64,000 nucleotides of DNA, taken from Drosophila persimilis. Taxonomy: Eukaryota > Arthropoda > Insecta > Diptera > Drosophilidae. The notes under the pieces were generated by a model. The model saw only the letters and a program-made list of their open reading frames with translations. It had not been told where the DNA came from and did no database searches. Location of the stretch: contig NW_020825289.1 in the NCBI RefSeq assembly GCF_003286085.1, positions 9,796,001 through 9,860,000 on the forward strand. The letters run 5' to 3'. Numbering within the stretch: the first letter of the stretch is position 1; every line of letters begins with the position of its first letter. Below, piece after piece: positions 47,001 through 60,300 of the stretch. Made by a program: the position numbers and the translations under genes.

Positions 47001-50000
47001 AGGGAAAAAGTGTAAACAAATGTAGAGCGTTGTTGGGTGGGAGAGAGAGCCCGTGTGGATGTGTGTGTCCGTGTTTCTATTCATTTACAAAATGCTGGCA
47101 AAAGTTGTGGCAATAAGACCAAGATGACGACAACGACATGCAGGAGGTGGAGCAGCAGAGGCAGCGGAAGGGGGCAGAAACAGCGGGCGGCGGTGTGGCA
47201 GGAGTAGGACGAGTGGCAGATGGTATGGGCGTTACTGGCTTTTCACTTTCGTTCGTTTTTTTTTAAGTTTTACGCTTTTATTTGCACACTCGCACACAGC
47301 TGTGTAGCTATTTACATATGTATGTATGTGTGGGAGGATCACACACACACTCACCCATGAATATATTAAATATAATTTGATTGAATGACGAACCCGCAAA
47401 ACAAGTCTCATTCCATTCAAGACTGCATTTTGTAATTTATTTACGATTTAAATTCGAATGGAAAAAGGGTTTTGTTTGATAATATTAATATTTATGTGTA
47501 AAAAAATACAAAAATTAACTGAATGCAATTCCCCAGAGTCGATTAGCTGTGAACAATCGGTGTTTCAGTAACCAAAAAAACCCTTAAATGCCCATATCCC
47601 TACTCATAAAATCTCACAAAATATTCTGCAACTAAAAACAGAACAAATAAACGAAAAATTCCACAATTTTGTTGTAAAAAATATTTGCATGTTGCTTTCA
47701 AGCTCATTCGTTTCGTTTCGGTAATCCTTTGAGGGCTTTTTGTAGATGGATGGCAGTGCGTAATGTTCAACCCTTCGTAGAACCTGGAGAATGTTTTTAA
47801 TTTTTTGATGCCTGCCCCAACAGAAAATTTGCACAAATAATTTCAAGTTGCCACATCTCGAGATGAATTCCTGCGCTGACGCCATCCTTTTGTTAGCTCG
47901 ACTGACTGACGCACGACATATCGTACGAGTATATGTAAATATTTGTCTAGAACAAGAATTAAGTGAGAAAGAAACTCTTTTGCAGGGTAGGAAGGAGGAA
48001 GGAGGAAGGAGGAAGAAGGAGGAGCCTCTGCCTAGCTTAAGCGCTTCTCATGGCGAAAATTATGTACATATACTCGTCGTACAGCATAATTCCGAGCTTT
48101 CTGCACACTCCCCCACACACACACACTCAGAGGGGAGGGGGAGGAACATGTCTATTTCGCCCTGGTTCCATTTCCGCTTCCGCCGCACCGTCTTCGGCTT
48201 CGTCCGTGCCTTCTTCTGCGTCGCAGATGTGGGGGCGTGTTCATAATTTATTTCTGGGTAATTGACAGTCAAGTTAAATGCTTTATGGATGCCAGTGGCC
48301 AAAATGCTGTAGTTCCAGCGAACATCACCTTAAAGAACTTCGGCCCACCCAGCCTGCTCCCCGCCTGCTCCGCTGTTAAATGATGCGTAGCATTTCACAC
48401 TCAATTTGTGTCCTTCCCGACGAGAATGAGAATGAGGATGTGGATGAGGAGCTGTTCGTGGTTTATTAATGTCAAACTTATGCAAATACTCATTTCAAAA
48501 TTGACAGCCAAGGGCTTACAAATTAATTAATGCCCCATTGGGCGGGCACTGTCCGATGCCGTGGTCAAACACCAAGAGGAGATTGTAACGTTCCGGTCCA
48601 AAGTTTTTGCATTTCCCTCCCTTTTCACTCTCCGAACTCGTGCTGGCACAAAGTTTTCCAGCTGCGGCACAAGTTTTCCTCTTTTTTTCACTCGCAGCAG
48701 GCGTGCAGCAGGAAAATGCATAAAGTGAATTAATTCAGGCCGAAGGTAACAAATGATGATAAATAGTTGCCATGTCAACGACAGCCCCTACCACCAGCCT
48801 CCACCAGGTACTCCTCTCCAGCAATCATGGCTGAAATGTATCCTTAATGATATTTTCATTAAAATTCAGCTTCCAGTTTCCCATTTCAAGCAATCAACTG
48901 GGAAAAGATGGAATGTCTAGTCTGCATATACATACATATGTATCTATTTATATGTAAATATTTTTTTTTTGACAATTTGTAGCTATGCATAGAGATATTT
49001 CGCATGAAGAAAATAAGGAATAATAGGACATTGCCTACAGCTGAAGTCTAGTACTAGTACAAGTAATAGTCGTAAATATATCTGGTATGTCCTGGCATTT
49101 CCAACCATTTCTGCGGACAGTAAAGGTGGCATGAAGGTGGCACTCAGTAAACAAATAATTTTAAAGATATGGATTCGACAGGGCCGTGATGCGTGGCCCA
49201 TCAAATATAGCCACTGAAATAATACATAAATGGCCCCCTTTTTTGTCCCATTTTTCCATAAAGTAATCTCGATTCTCCAGTAAAAACTATGGAATATGTC
49301 TCAACTAAGGATGTGCGATTCCCTGAAACCCTCAGTACTTTATAAATCAAATCATACCTGGCATCACCTTCTATATATCTTTATAATTCGCTACGTAGAA
49401 CAATGAAAACAGTTTCGGGCCATTTCCATGACAAGTTTACAAGTTTATGTTCGATTTGCTGCGGTCGTAAACGGCTGTGGAATGAATGCCTTCAACATTG
49501 AGAGGGTGATCCAGAACGGACTCTGCCATACCCCGTACTCAAACGAGAGAGGGAGAGCCTCTGAAAAGCTGAGGGATCGATGAAGTGACTCCACAGCTGT
49601 TATTGCTACAGTCTGATATTGCCCCATTCTATCGATGCATGGGTACCAAAGGAGTGAGGCCATCTCGCAGCTCGGGGCCACTTGTCTCCATCATCCCCGA
49701 CATTTGTCAAGTTGTGAAATTTCCAAAAGAGCTCACAATGCTGACATGGCTAACTGGGCTGCCGCTCAGAACGGGTCAGATCTGGTCGGGCTGCATTTTC
49801 TCTGGGATTAGCCGGGACTCAATTGTGCAGAGATTGGACTGCATGAAAATGTAATTTGGGATGCATTCGTTACTCGTACTTTCATTGGAGCAGTGTCCTT
49901 ATTTGTGTGCATGGCTGATGATTGACGAGTGCAGACGTGTGGCAAAGCGTTTTCGGTGGGTGGGTAATTGATTTACCAAATAGAAATGCAGCCCCTAGCC

Positions 50001-52110
50001 CTTACCGCCCCGTGCCCACCGGTGTCGATGTCCCCTACTTGGATTGGATGTCAGACAGGCGATATAATTTCGGGCACGTACAAAACCATTTCCCATGCTA
50101 TGTTCCATCCCTTCGCCAGTGTTTCTCCCGCTTTAAATTTCTGTGCCTGTCTCCGTTTCAGTTTGGGGCTCAGTTGTAATTGCCACATCGTCGCCCTGTA
50201 GTTTGCAATGGACCGAAGTAAATTGGTGTGACAACCGCAAGGGCACGTGGGGCAGTAGGCCATGTTTCGCATTTGTTTTAGTTTTCCAGGCAATCCCCAG
50301 CACGTTCGGGGCATGAAAATACATTTCTAATAAAGAATCCAACACGTTTCGATACCCCTCAATCGGGTCTTATCGTTCTGTCAGTCATTTAAATGTGCCA
50401 CATCGATTTCTGATCACTCTCCTAAATTAAAACCCAGCTCTCATACACATGTAGATACATATATGGAACGTCGTTTTCAGACAAGTTTTTGGGGCACAAA
50501 TATGCCTCATAGTCAAGGGTATGCATTTTTTCTCTGTCCCAAGAAATAGCTTGTTTCATTTGATATTAAAAAACAAGTTTCACCATACTAAGACCTCATT
50601 ATATGCATACTGTTAATTTGTATCAATTAAAACGATGTGGAACAAGTACTTATGTGTAAACCAGTTCAACTGCTTTTATAATCTCCAAACTCCTAAGATC
50701 TCCCAACTTAGAACCCAGCTCTCTGACTCCACAGGGTATGCCCGGCTTCGACCAACCTGAAGCGTTTCTTCTGGTCTCATTCTGTATGGTTTTATCATAT
50801 CTCGTATATGTCTTTATACATATCTCTATACACCATGGTGGCTGTTGTTGTTGCTCATTTGTTTGCTGCTTACTTGGCAGATTCTTTGGGGAATTTAATG
50901 ATTCTTTCGTGTTTCCGAAAAAAACCTCGTTTATTTCTGGCTCTAGAGAATATATTTTTTTTTTACTTACAGATCAAAATCGAGCATAGAAATCGATAAA
51001 GCCCTAACGAATTGGCTTTTCTCTGCTGCCTCTCCTCCTCTGCGGCCAAGAATTTGGCTGCAATTTGGCTTAACGACCCGTTAACAACTGAATATTTGAA
51101 TATTTAAATAAAATCTTATAAATACAAATTTGTTTGTGGCGGCTACACGCACACACCCACCCATACATACATACATATATGGTAGATGGAATCGAATATA
51201 GATCCAGTACAGGGGCCGACATATAGAGCTGTATATCCAATAAAATCGGACGTTGTTTCCGCCGCCAAAAAGCCCGAAAACCCGAAAAAGCCCAACGAAA
51301 ACAAATATTCCCCTAGTAAATAAAATTCGATTTTGTTTTTCTTTTCGAAATTTTTGGAAAATGTGTAGTGCAATATATGCAGTTCGCTTAGCCCTAGGCT
51401 CAAACATGCCTCAAAATGTTTACGAGGGGTGCTACATATATGTATGTATGTGCTTCTAGATCTATTCGTATTATTTCGCTTACACGCACCTCACTGCCTG
51501 GATTTTGTTGGTGTTTTCGTTGCCGTTGTTGTTGTTGCCTCTGCCGCTGGTGTTGGCCCAGGCCACGAGCACAGTCAGCAGTATTCAAATTGTACGATAT
51601 TGGCCTGTTTTGCTCGACTTGTTTGCAGAATATTAGTATGATTTCTTTTTGTTTTATTTGCTTTGTTTTGTTCTCTGTTTGAGCGTTCCAACTCCAAGCT
51701 CACAGCACTCACAGATACACTTGCGGACCAAAATACAGATAGAGATACAAATTGAGATAAAGATATACGCTAGTGGGGCCGCTCGACCGTCCCTCGCCGC
51801 CTAGCCTAGCGCAACACCGCATCGAATGAACTTGGTAATTCTCACGCGTTCGCCTCACGCGTTCGCGTTCGCGTTCCCGCGCCGAGCGCAGCCGATTTAG
51901 TTATCCACGTCTCGCCAAAGTACAACCAACAGCGCCGGCTTCTTATCCGCAACTAACGGCGGCAGAGCAGAGCAGAGCATCCAGCACCCAGCACCCAGTA
52001 CCCAGTACCCGGAGCACGGACGGACGACGAGCGATGGAGAACGGAACAGCACGGAGCGGACAGCAGCAGCGTTCCCGAACGAGTGAGCGAACATCGTCGT
52101 CGTCTTTGGT
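38021..52110. other. Non-coding region, no gene supported
   Basis: Long AT-rich stretch with many poly-purine and poly-pyrimidine runs and short satellites, for example CACC repeats near 39666-39697, CCCAGT repeats near 46340 and GGAAGGA repeats near 47995. No open frame with a recognisable domain or consistent splicing was found on either strand. The CpG-rich block near 51850-51900 could be a promoter or first exon, but no start codon or donor can be assigned. Confidence 0.45.

Positions 52111-52153
<43 letters not shown>
52111..52153. repeat. Hexanucleotide repeat (GTTGTC)n
   Basis: About seven units of GTTGTC, continuing into GTCATC repeats. Frame-shifted open reading of this tract produces low-complexity Asp/Asn or Thr runs that I do not take as protein. 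Confidence 0.9.
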
Positions 52154-52154
<1 letters not shown>

Positions 52155-52784
52155 CATCGTCATCGCCAGCGTCGTGGCTTGTGCGAAAAGCGTTGTTCTG
52201 CACATAACAGACCGATAACAGTTCTCTGTTAGCCAATGTTCTTCCTCCCTCACTCGCTCGCTCGGTCTGGCATGGCCAAACTGTTGCCATTTCGTGTGCA
52301 TGTGAGTAGGTTGGTAGGTCACTGCCTCGTGTGTGTGCTAGTGTGGGTGTGTATCTGAGACTGCCACTGTGCATGTTCCAGGCATAAGTTCATTAACGAC
52401 GGCCACTTCGCGCAACAGTTTCGCTGTTTCGCTGTTTTGCTGTTTCGCTGTTCCTCTGTTTGTTTGTCTGTGTGTTGTGCGTGTCGTGTACATGGCTTGT
52501 ATCTGTTACCGTTACGCGCCCCACACCACCACACCGCACCACTATGCCCGAGGATACACAAATTTGGGGGTAATTGCCGGGGGAGAAACAGCAAGCCCGT
52601 ATTAATGAATCCCCCCCGATTTGCACGTGCTGCCGCAGATTCCTTTGTGCGCTCGCCCGCCCCAACGCGCGTGCCTTCCCATCCTAGAAAGGGTTCATTC
52701 GCGGTATTCGATGGGCGGCCGGATGATTGAATGGGATTCCGGGAAACTAACCAAACTAGAGTCGGTTGTTGCAGACTGGGATTT

Positions 52785-52809
52785 GGGTTTTGGGGTTTGG
52801 GGTTTGGGG
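52785..52809 (+). repeat. G-quadruplex-capable tract
   Basis: Four G runs of 3-4 bases separated by TTT or TTTT. Confidence 0.7.
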
Positions 52810-55800
52810 TTTGCTGCCCGAAGCAATCGAAACAATGAATACAAATAAGGCCTGCTGGCTCAAAGGGTTCAATCGGATTTCTTTACACTCGTTCTTGGAT
52901 AAATAATATATTGTATAGCTGAGCAGTTCTTTGGCTTTGACTGACATGTGTATATAGTCCCGGGATTGCAATTAATTTTATTTTGAGAGCTATTGATTGG
53001 ATTCAATGAATACACTTAAGCGCTCGCGTAATTCCAAAAAAATACAGACAAAAACTTTGATCTAACCATCAGTACTTTAGTGAAAGGATGGGATTAGACG
53101 AGAGGGATATTTTAATTCCGTAATTCCGTTGCTGAAAATTTAATGGACAATCTGAATTGGCTATAAAGACAATACTATAATCATTATTTAATCAAAATTA
53201 CTATTATTTCTACCAATGTTTAGATAAATACCAGCTGGATCGATAAATGAACATCTAGATTATAATCGATGATAATATGTGGGGGAAAACAGTCTATTGT
53301 TGGAATTGTCTCCTGATTCCGAACTGAATTTACAGATAAAAAGCAGTGTCTGCGCACAACTATAGGTAGATTCGAAACTCTAAAATATGCCACTTAATTT
53401 TGGTGTTCCCAACAGCCAAATGGTAGTAGTAGGAGTCCCCTCCCAATCTCTGGGGGGGGTGTCGAATTGTAATTAATTTGTGCATGTGACGAGCGCATTA
53501 ACTGCCGCCGCCACGGCAGATGCTGGCGGAATTTAGCGGCCGCTTTATGGCCATCTAATTAGCTGGTCGGAAGGCACTGGCCAAATCCCAAATTAATTGG
53601 GAATTAAGCGCACCGAGAGCAGTGCCACGCGACCATGGCCCTCTCCGTAGCCTCTGGCTAAATGTGGCCATAAAACAGTGGGCGAACGGGGTCGTGGCCC
53701 CTGGCCCTGGTTCCGACTGCTTCGGACTATGCAAATAATAAAACCGAAATTTGATATTGATTCTTTCTCTCTGGCAGTAATAAAACATACACGGCCATTC
53801 TCCTACTGCCGCCCCTAGGCCAGACGGGAATCGTAAAAGGAAAATGTGAAAAGTCGGGCACGGACACACGCAGAAGGGAGTCGGTCAGTGGGAGGGGCAG
53901 CTGCCCGAAGCCTCTGGCATAAACTATATTTAACAATATGTTTATATGGTTTATGTTTTTGTCCCGGTTCATTCACCGAAGTCAGCAAATTTGTCCTTTT
54001 ATGTTTGTATTTCAAATATGCAGACGGTTGGGCAGGGGCACGGGGGAGAATGAGGGCCCTAGGAGGGCCCTTTGCAAGAGCTATCCACTCGAGACAAATA
54101 TCCCTCCGGCTCAAGCAGATGTGTAGTTACGGGGCTGGGGGTCGAGTGGGGTAAACTTTTATTATTTGCCCAGCTAGAAAATTATGAGAGTCGAGATAAG
54201 TCGAAATTGGCATACTCTTCAGTGGGCTCGCAAGTCCCTGGCTGGCAGTAGGAGAACTCACGCTTGTTTTTCCTTCCTGCGAAATGAATACCCAGAATTC
54301 CTATGCAACCCATTGTTATGGGTCGAACGGCTCATCAAATCGTCCGAATCGCTGATGAATGGAAATTAGTTGAGGGATTTGTGGCTGGATAAACACTCGT
54401 GGATGCCTCCTCGTAATTCACAAATCCATTTCCCATTTGATTAGCCAGCATATTTATCACTAAGTAGCCAAAAAGTAGTTTGTCTAGGCCCATTCCCATT
54501 CGCCCATCCCCCATGCCCATCCCCCCCTCTCCCACTCCCCTCGTGTGAGCTTTTCTCATTGTTATGCGTGGTATGCACAATTTTTCTATTTTTGTTATTG
54601 CAAGTGCTTGTGTGTGTGTGTGTTTGTGTTTGTGGGGGGTGGGTACATGCGTGCGATTTATTTGCTGTCACCACAAGCACCAGCACAAACATCAACACAG
54701 ATACACAGATACACGCACACATTAGCAGAGACTTTCGCACCCTCAGCCAACACTTCGGGCCGCAAATTAACCCGGGCACGTAGCCCGCTTAGGCGGCCTA
54801 ATCAAATAGAAGCGCCGAAATCAAACAACGACACCAGAACCGGAGCGCCAGAGCGCCGGAGCCCCAGCACGAAAAGCTAAGTAAATATATGTGCCTGACA
54901 CCCACAGAGTGGCGGAGTTTTGTACTACCGCAGTCCAGACGCACGGTTGAAGGTCCTGCGGTGAACTGTCTGCCCCTAGCTCGACAAATTACGCAAAAGT
55001 TTCGAAGAGATCGCTGCAGAGTCTCTGTCTGGTAATGAGGTCTTATTGCTTCTAAGAATTACCAACGCTATCAGCTCTACTGATTGATTAAAGAAGGCAT
55101 GGCCACAAAGGCTACTCATTTGGATGCCTTCCAAAACGCTCTCCAATGCAAATTGTTTCCTTTGGAAGCTGGAAGTGGGAAGTGGTTGGGAAGCGGGAAC
55201 GGAGGGCTTTGTAAAACCTGATCTGATCGAGGAAAAGCTACCTGGAGCTTTCCCTGCTCTCTGGCTCCGACGCGTCGCTTCGATAAACACCAGTGTGTGT
55301 TTTGCACAGCCTCTGATCGAGTAAAAGCTTCCTGGAGCTGCAGCTCGCTCTCCCAGTCGATTAGTGGCCAGCATAACCAGCAAAAGCTCTCTTCTCTTCG
55401 CTGCTTGCACACTTGCACGGACACTGCTTGGTGTGGCGTGCAAGTATGCTATGTTTGTGGGATGCTCGCTGTGTTCGGGTGTATTAATTAGACCCCCTCC
55501 CCCCCGGCTAAACCGATTTCCCCCCCAATGAGCGGCTGAGTGCTGGGCGGCGGGTGGGCGGTGGAGCCAGTAAATTGAGTGGCTCTACATGATGAGTGGC
55601 ATTTGTTATTCGCTTTCGCTTTCGCTCTGCTCCTGCCTGTGCTTGTGCTTGTGCTTTGAGTGGCTGGCACTTGAGTGGCGCTAAAGTCGTGGAAATGAGC
55701 TATCAACAGCTGCCGCCCCGGGATGTTTGCTTGCTCGGGCAACAGGCGGCGTGCATGGAAAGCGGTTGTTGACATTCTTTAACATTTCTGTTGACTAGAC

Positions 55801-56960
55801 GGCCTCCCAGCACGTGCTCAGGACTCGGCTCCAGCCACAGAGTCAGAAACATAACCGGAGACCGAGGGACACAGCTGAGCATGCATATTTCATGGCATAA
55901 GCCAGGGCTCGGGCTCGGCCCCACTCCAAGGCGCTGCCGGGGCAGATGATTCGGGGAGCCACAACATCATTACAAACATCTCCGGCCCTTAGTTTACTTT
56001 GCTGTTGGTTCCGCTGTTGTTCCTTCATTTATTTATGCACAAATATCCCACAGAAGGTGCAGGCGTCGGCAGCAACAGCAACAGCAACAGCTGCAGATGC
56101 TCAATTCAATCAATTTAAATCTTGTTGGTTTTCCGGGCTTCAGATTCAGGCCACACGACGGAAATTCCTGATTTTCAGAACTTTTCCGTCGAACATGTCC
56201 CTGCAATGCTCCTCCAAGGCCAGAATGCGTCTAGAAACGGGGGAGAAAATGGAAGAGAAACCTTAAACCTAAACACATTTGCATTCTTGTGAAATTTATT
56301 TAATCGGAAAAGGGATTTTGAACGGAACTCTAACAAAAAAGGATTTATAGTAGAACTATCAATCCGGCTAGAGTTATGGCTCATAAGATCACCAAGAAAT
56401 TGGGTAGAAACTCAGTGAAACATCTTGTACGTTTCGCGTCCTGTTCCAAACTTCGTGGGATTTGCTAATTGCCATAAAGGTTCCAGAGCTTACAGTTTCG
56501 ATCGTGCTCAAATCCATATGGTTGGGGTTCCAGCATCTCTGGCCTGGCCTGGCCTGGCTGAAATACCCAAACCGAGTAACACCCCAGAGAATGGACTTTA
56601 AGACGTGGCTTTAAATGGTGCTTAAATGTAATATTTGTTTACTTTATTGCACAGAAGTGTGTGTGGCGCCTCCTTTTACTCCTTCTTCCTTTTTTACTCT
56701 GCTTACACACTAAAAACCAGTGACAAATCAGACCCAGACTTCCCCTTCTTTCTTCATTCATTCCTTCCTTCCATTGTTTTGTCCTTCCTTTCCTTTATGT
56801 TTCGCCTTCATGCTGGCTCGTATTTTGGTTTATACTCGTATTTGCCTTAATCTGCGTAAATTGTATTTCATTTGATTCCATTTCCCCCGCTGCGTGGAGT
56901 GTGGGGGGCGGGGGGCGGCGGCTGGGGCCTCTTGTGGGTGGTTCCTGCCCCTGCAGACAC
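52810..56960. other. Non-coding region, no gene supported
   Basis: No gene is recognised. A 38-bp motif beginning CTGATCGAG is duplicated at 55223-55260 and 55313-55350. The block near 54780-54890, rich in GAGCGCC words, resembles a Drosophila 5' leader but has no assignable start. Confidence 0.4.
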
Positions 56961-57369
56961 TCAGACAAAGGGATGCCGCGTGCGTCGCTTGGCCTTCACG
57001 GGATACTCGTAGCCCTCGAAGTCGTCGTCCATTTCGTCCTCCTGGTGCTCGTGGTGGTGGTGGTGGCTGCGACTGTGGTGCTTCTTGGGCGGCTCGTGGT
57101 GCTCCTTGACCGGTACTGGAATGGGCAACGGGACCTTCTTAATGACCGTCTTCGTGTGGATATGTGTGTGGTGCTTCACCGGCACGTGTATGCGGATCCT
57201 GTAATGGAAGGGATATGCTCATCAGCTTCATGTGGCACGAAGTGTGTCGTTAAAGGCGTGCCAGGCACTTCGGTGGAGTGGGAACTGCCTCTTACTTCAG
57301 CTTGTCGCTTGATGGATGGCCGCCAGCCAGCGTGAACATCACGCAAGTGATAAAGAGAAAGCTCAGCGC
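56961..57369 (-). CDS. Small histidine/proline-rich secreted protein, last two exons
   Basis: Two spliced exons, 57369-57296 and 57198-56961, joined in phase (AA|G). The first encodes a hydrophobic signal-peptide-like stretch (ALSFLFITCVMFTLAGGHP). The second encodes a basic, His- and Pro-rich chain with KVPLPIPVPVKEHH, HHHHHEHQEDE and an end TRHPFV. The first exon has a strong acceptor (TTTCCTTTCAG) in phase 0 and no ATG, so a short upstream exon carrying the start codon must exist; I could not place it. Valine-proline-rich secreted peptides of this style are common in insects (cuticle, silk-like or extracellular matrix), but the function is unknown. The poly-His stretch suggests metal binding. 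Confidence 0.7.
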
Positions 57370-60300
57370 CTGAAAGGAAACGAGTACAAGGATTACGATT
57401 CGGTCCAGTACAGTACATGCGGGGTTACGTCCTGCTTCCCCACGCGACACAATTATCATAATGCCTAGAAGAAGGACCATCCCGACCTCCACTCTCCCTG
57501 CCTGGCCGATCGCCTTCCTCCTCGGCCGACTGCTTTTGATGGGGCATTGACAGAAGCTGTCAGCAGCACGAGAAGGACGATGGGGGTGGAGGTCAAGCCG
57601 TTTTGGGGCTTCCCCTCGGATCCTTCAAATCTTTTTATCAAATGGTTTTCCGTTGAGCTGCGAAAATCCGGAATAATTTTCTTTGGAAGTCCCATTTTAA
57701 AAACAGCAGAGCCTCTTGATGGGGGAGATTTTTGTTGAAAACATAAAACAAAACAAATGAGTTTTTAATCTACAAGTTGAGGAGTTTTAAACTATTTAAA
57801 TCCATGAGGACTGGGATAAATTGCCACCATTTTCCTTAAGCAAAAGATTGGTAAATTATTTAATCATGACTTCGATATTCAAGGAATGGCTCCAAATAAT
57901 GTCTTTGAATGGATATCCTCATGCCCGCCCCACTGGTGGTGCCCCTTCGGCAAAGTGACTTTCCCTTTGTTGCACAATTTGGTTGAATTAACTGTTTATG
58001 GGCCAACGGAGAGTTCTTTTCATGTTCGATCGTAAAAAACCAATTATGTTTTTTGTGGTTTTGACCATTTCATTTCATCATTTCTGTTTCTGTTATGTTT
58101 TACTCATTTCACGCGCGATTGAAGAAAACTTCGTTGCAAAATGGAGCGTTTTTTATTCTCGTATTTTTTGGCCACTTTTTTTTGGCGGACTTTCTAAGGG
58201 GAGTTCAATTTATACAAGGTTTACTGCATGCATATTTGTTTTTTTCACTTTTTTATTTCGAGTATTTTGCACTGGCTTTTTCATAGACCTTTTCTTTGGC
58301 GCAGGGAGGACTACGCTCAATGGAACACTTACTCCTTGGGGCAAATGCATTGTTGTTCGCGGATTAATTCGTATCTTCTGATGCTGTTGTTTGATTGGAT
58401 TGGATTAAAAGCGCGGATTTTGGTTAACCATCGTCGACGCGTGTGGAAACGAAATTGCTGTTGGACCTGCCGCCTGCAGCCGCTTAAATATGAAGCAAAA
58501 AGCGAAGAAAAAAATTATGAGTGCCACTGCCGCTGCTGCTGCTGCTACAGTGAAGCATGCCACAACTGGCAACCGAGAGCGAGAGCGGGCCAATGGAGTG
58601 ACACGAAGTTGCCGGAGTGGAAACACGGCACAAAAAACAAAAACACTGCCCCAACGGAGGGGCAGCGAGTGCGACAAACCGAGACCCGCCCGGCAGGTCC
58701 AGACTTGCGGCACGGCCAACGGACGTCAGCCCAGGTTTCAACGGTTCCAAGGGGCTGCGGCTCGCACCGACGCGGCCAAGGCGCTGCAGCCGATCGATTC
58801 CTCCAAGTATGGCAAAGGAAAATAAATTGGAATTACATGCACGTGCCTTCCTGGGATTACAGACAGAGATGTTTATTAGTCCCAGATAATCCCAGAAGAA
58901 TGTACCTAAATCTCTGTTTCCGCAGGCCTCCAATATGCCGAGTAGGGTGCCCTGCCACCCTGGCTATCACTATCATGAAAACTCACCACAACTAAACCAA
59001 AGCCAAAGCCAAAGCCAAAAGAAAACCCAAAGAAACATCAAAAGCAACAACTCAAGCTCAAAGCCACAAGCCTCACTCTCCCGCTCTCCCTCTCTCTCTC
59101 CATCTGTCACCGTCCCATCTCTGTCTGTCGCAGTCAAAAAGCCACCGAACAGGCAGACAAAGAGAGAGCACAAGCAGAGGGAGACAGAGAGAGATGTAAG
59201 TGTAATTGAAGCTTTTGCCTGAGTTAAACGCAGCGATTATGTCGGTCTGGCTGCCAGGCAGCCGCCGGCCACCGCAGGGGCGGTGTGCGGATGTGGGGAT
59301 GGGGGGGCCGGCGCCGGCACAATGTTGCAGTTTCAAATGCATCAAGGATTTGGTTAGCTTCCTGGTTAGACATTTGGACTCGGATCGGGACGTTTGTCGT
59401 AAATTGAGTTGTGCGCTGAAATATGTCGTCATGTCAAGTGCCCTGCGCCCTTACACACCCCCACCCGCCTCTCCCCGGTTGCAATTTAAATGTGCAACAC
59501 GATGGCAATTCGTTTGATTGGCCATTCTTGCCGCTGGCTGACGCGACGAGAGTAATGCAGGAAGCGCACCATTTGGGCCATTTCAGCCATTTCAGCCATT
59601 TCAGCCATTCCAGCCATTTCGGCTGGCTAATCAACTGGTTTCGCGCTGCTGTTGCATAACAATCACAAATCCAGACCGGCACGACACTTGGTCATTGTCT
59701 TCGCGGTGTTGCATGGCCGGGTCTCGGCTGGTCTGGCTCATCCAGCTAGTTTTCTTTTCTGCCTGTCGCTGCTGTTCCGCTTGACATGATATAACTTTCA
59801 GATACTCCGCTTTATTGGTCTGCAGACTGTTGGGGACTGTTTTCTGCACCTCTCCGCACTTTTCGGCAATTAGCAGGCATTTTTTGATGATATAATCAGA
59901 AAATAGGAATGATATATGATCGCAGCACTGACCGGTTTTCCACCAGGTCTTCGCATTTGCGAAAAGTGTCAAAATTAATTGCCTACAAGGTGCAAGCCCC
60001 AGCCGGTGGCCCCGGCCCGGGGCTGGTATCGGGTCATTAGCACCACATTCGAGTGAATGGTGGCAGCAATCAAATCAAATCAAATCCAATCAAACCACAT
60101 CGAATCACATCCAGTCCGGGGCCGATCCGAGTCAAGTCAAGTCAAGTGCAACCGACTGAGAGCCTTTCCATCAAAAACGCTGCGTCAATATTTGTGCGGG
60201 GTATTTATTGGAGGCGGCGGTGGAGGGGAGCCAAAACGGAAAACTGGCACAAGGCCAAATGGGAAAGGGGAAAAACTTTACCCAGAGATAAATATTGGAG

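Noticed and set aside
51897..52374. Minus-strand open frames with long Thr or Asp/Asn runs
   Set aside because: They are translations of the GTTGTC repeat in different frames.
58228..58995. 255-codon plus-strand open frame
   Set aside because: It shifts between unrelated low-complexity compositions with no domain, no good start and no homology I recognise.
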